Assembly (NCBI GenBank): GCA_964542435.1
Contig: CAZIVE010000121.1
Span: forward strand, 1 to 7,917
Reading direction: 5' to 3'
DNA: 7,917 nucleotides
DNA from: CAZIVE01 sp964542435
Lineage (GTDB): Bacteria > Bacteroidota > Bacteroidia > Bacteroidales > Tannerellaceae
Part shown: positions 7,863 to 7,917 of the stretch, one piece after another
Layout: each line of letters opens with the position of its first letter
Numbering within the stretch: the stretch's first letter is position 1
The notes under the pieces: generated by a model
Told to the model about the DNA's origin: nothing
The model's database searches: none
Seen by the model: the letters and a program-made list of their open reading frames with translations, nothing else
Made by a program: the position numbers and the translations under genes

Positions 7863-7917
7863 AGTGAACTGCACCCATAAAGTTGGAAGGTTAATAGATA
7901 GCGTATTTATATTTAAA
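7863..7917 (+). repeat. Right copy of 55-bp terminal inverted repeat; probable IS150-group (IS3 family) end
   Basis: This is the exact reverse complement of bases 1-55. Read on the plus strand, the IS-like end starts TGAACTGCACCC at 7865 and continues outward through AGTTGGA into AT-rich DNA at the edge, so an IS body would lie to the right of the window. The 53 matching bases exceed the roughly 25 bases over which the two ends of one IS3-family element usually resemble each other. The two window edges are therefore more likely the same end of two IS copies in opposite orientation than the left and right ends of one element. It sits about 160 bases upstream of the candidate promoter of the macroglobulin gene, so an insertion here need not disrupt that promoter. 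Confidence 0.75.

Noticed and set aside
7651..7878. A 75-codon minus-strand frame upstream of the macroglobulin gene.
   Set aside because: Its start lies inside the IS-like repeat and it runs across the candidate promoter into the leader hairpin. It has no recognisable domain and no ribosome-binding context. Another minus-strand frame here (about 7862-7742) contains a hydrophobic stretch but has no start of its own outside the repeat.
1..7917. A self-contained transposon defined by the terminal inverted repeats.
   Set aside because: There is no transposase, resolvase or integrase inside, and the IS-like ends point outward, so the bodies of any elements lie outside the window.

Overview
The window looks like chromosomal DNA from a Bacteroidota species, probably Bacteroidales. 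The reasons are a Porphyromonas-type agmatine deiminase, a very long alpha-2-macroglobulin lipoprotein with a Bacteroidota-like start region, no Shine-Dalgarno sequences before the genes, and two copies of the Bacteroidota -7 promoter element TAnnTTTG. The genus cannot be fixed from this sequence alone.

Layout: all three real genes are on the minus strand and are transcribed from right to left. First comes a 1840-residue alpha-2-macroglobulin-like lipoprotein (7587 to 2065) with an intact CLEQ thioester motif. After a 21-base gap comes agmatine deiminase aguA (ATG at 2043, end at 1009). After a further 18 bases comes N-carbamoylputrescine amidase aguB (990 to 100). The last two catalyse consecutive steps, agmatine to N-carbamoylputrescine to putrescine, and so form a polyamine-synthesis pair. 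The macroglobulin is an envelope protease trap with no obvious metabolic link to them. A -7-like element in the gap before aguA suggests that the pair may have its own promoter. The 277 bases to the right of the macroglobulin start hold its probable promoter and a leader hairpin but no convincing gene.

Ends: bases 1-55 and 7863-7917 are perfect reverse complements. The inner 53 bases of each begin TGAACTGCACCC when read from the unique side outward, which resembles the end of an IS150-group IS3-family insertion sequence. The segment therefore seems to lie between two inverted copies of the same IS end, with the IS bodies outside the window. The match of exactly 55 bases, placed exactly at both window edges, also fits a contig cut at a shared repeat node of a de Bruijn assembly. 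No transposase lies in the window.

I found no undescribed multi-gene system. The points most worth a second look are the inverted end repeats, the structured leader of the macroglobulin mRNA, the absence of the usual pbpC partner next to the macroglobulin, and the start and promoter of aguA.
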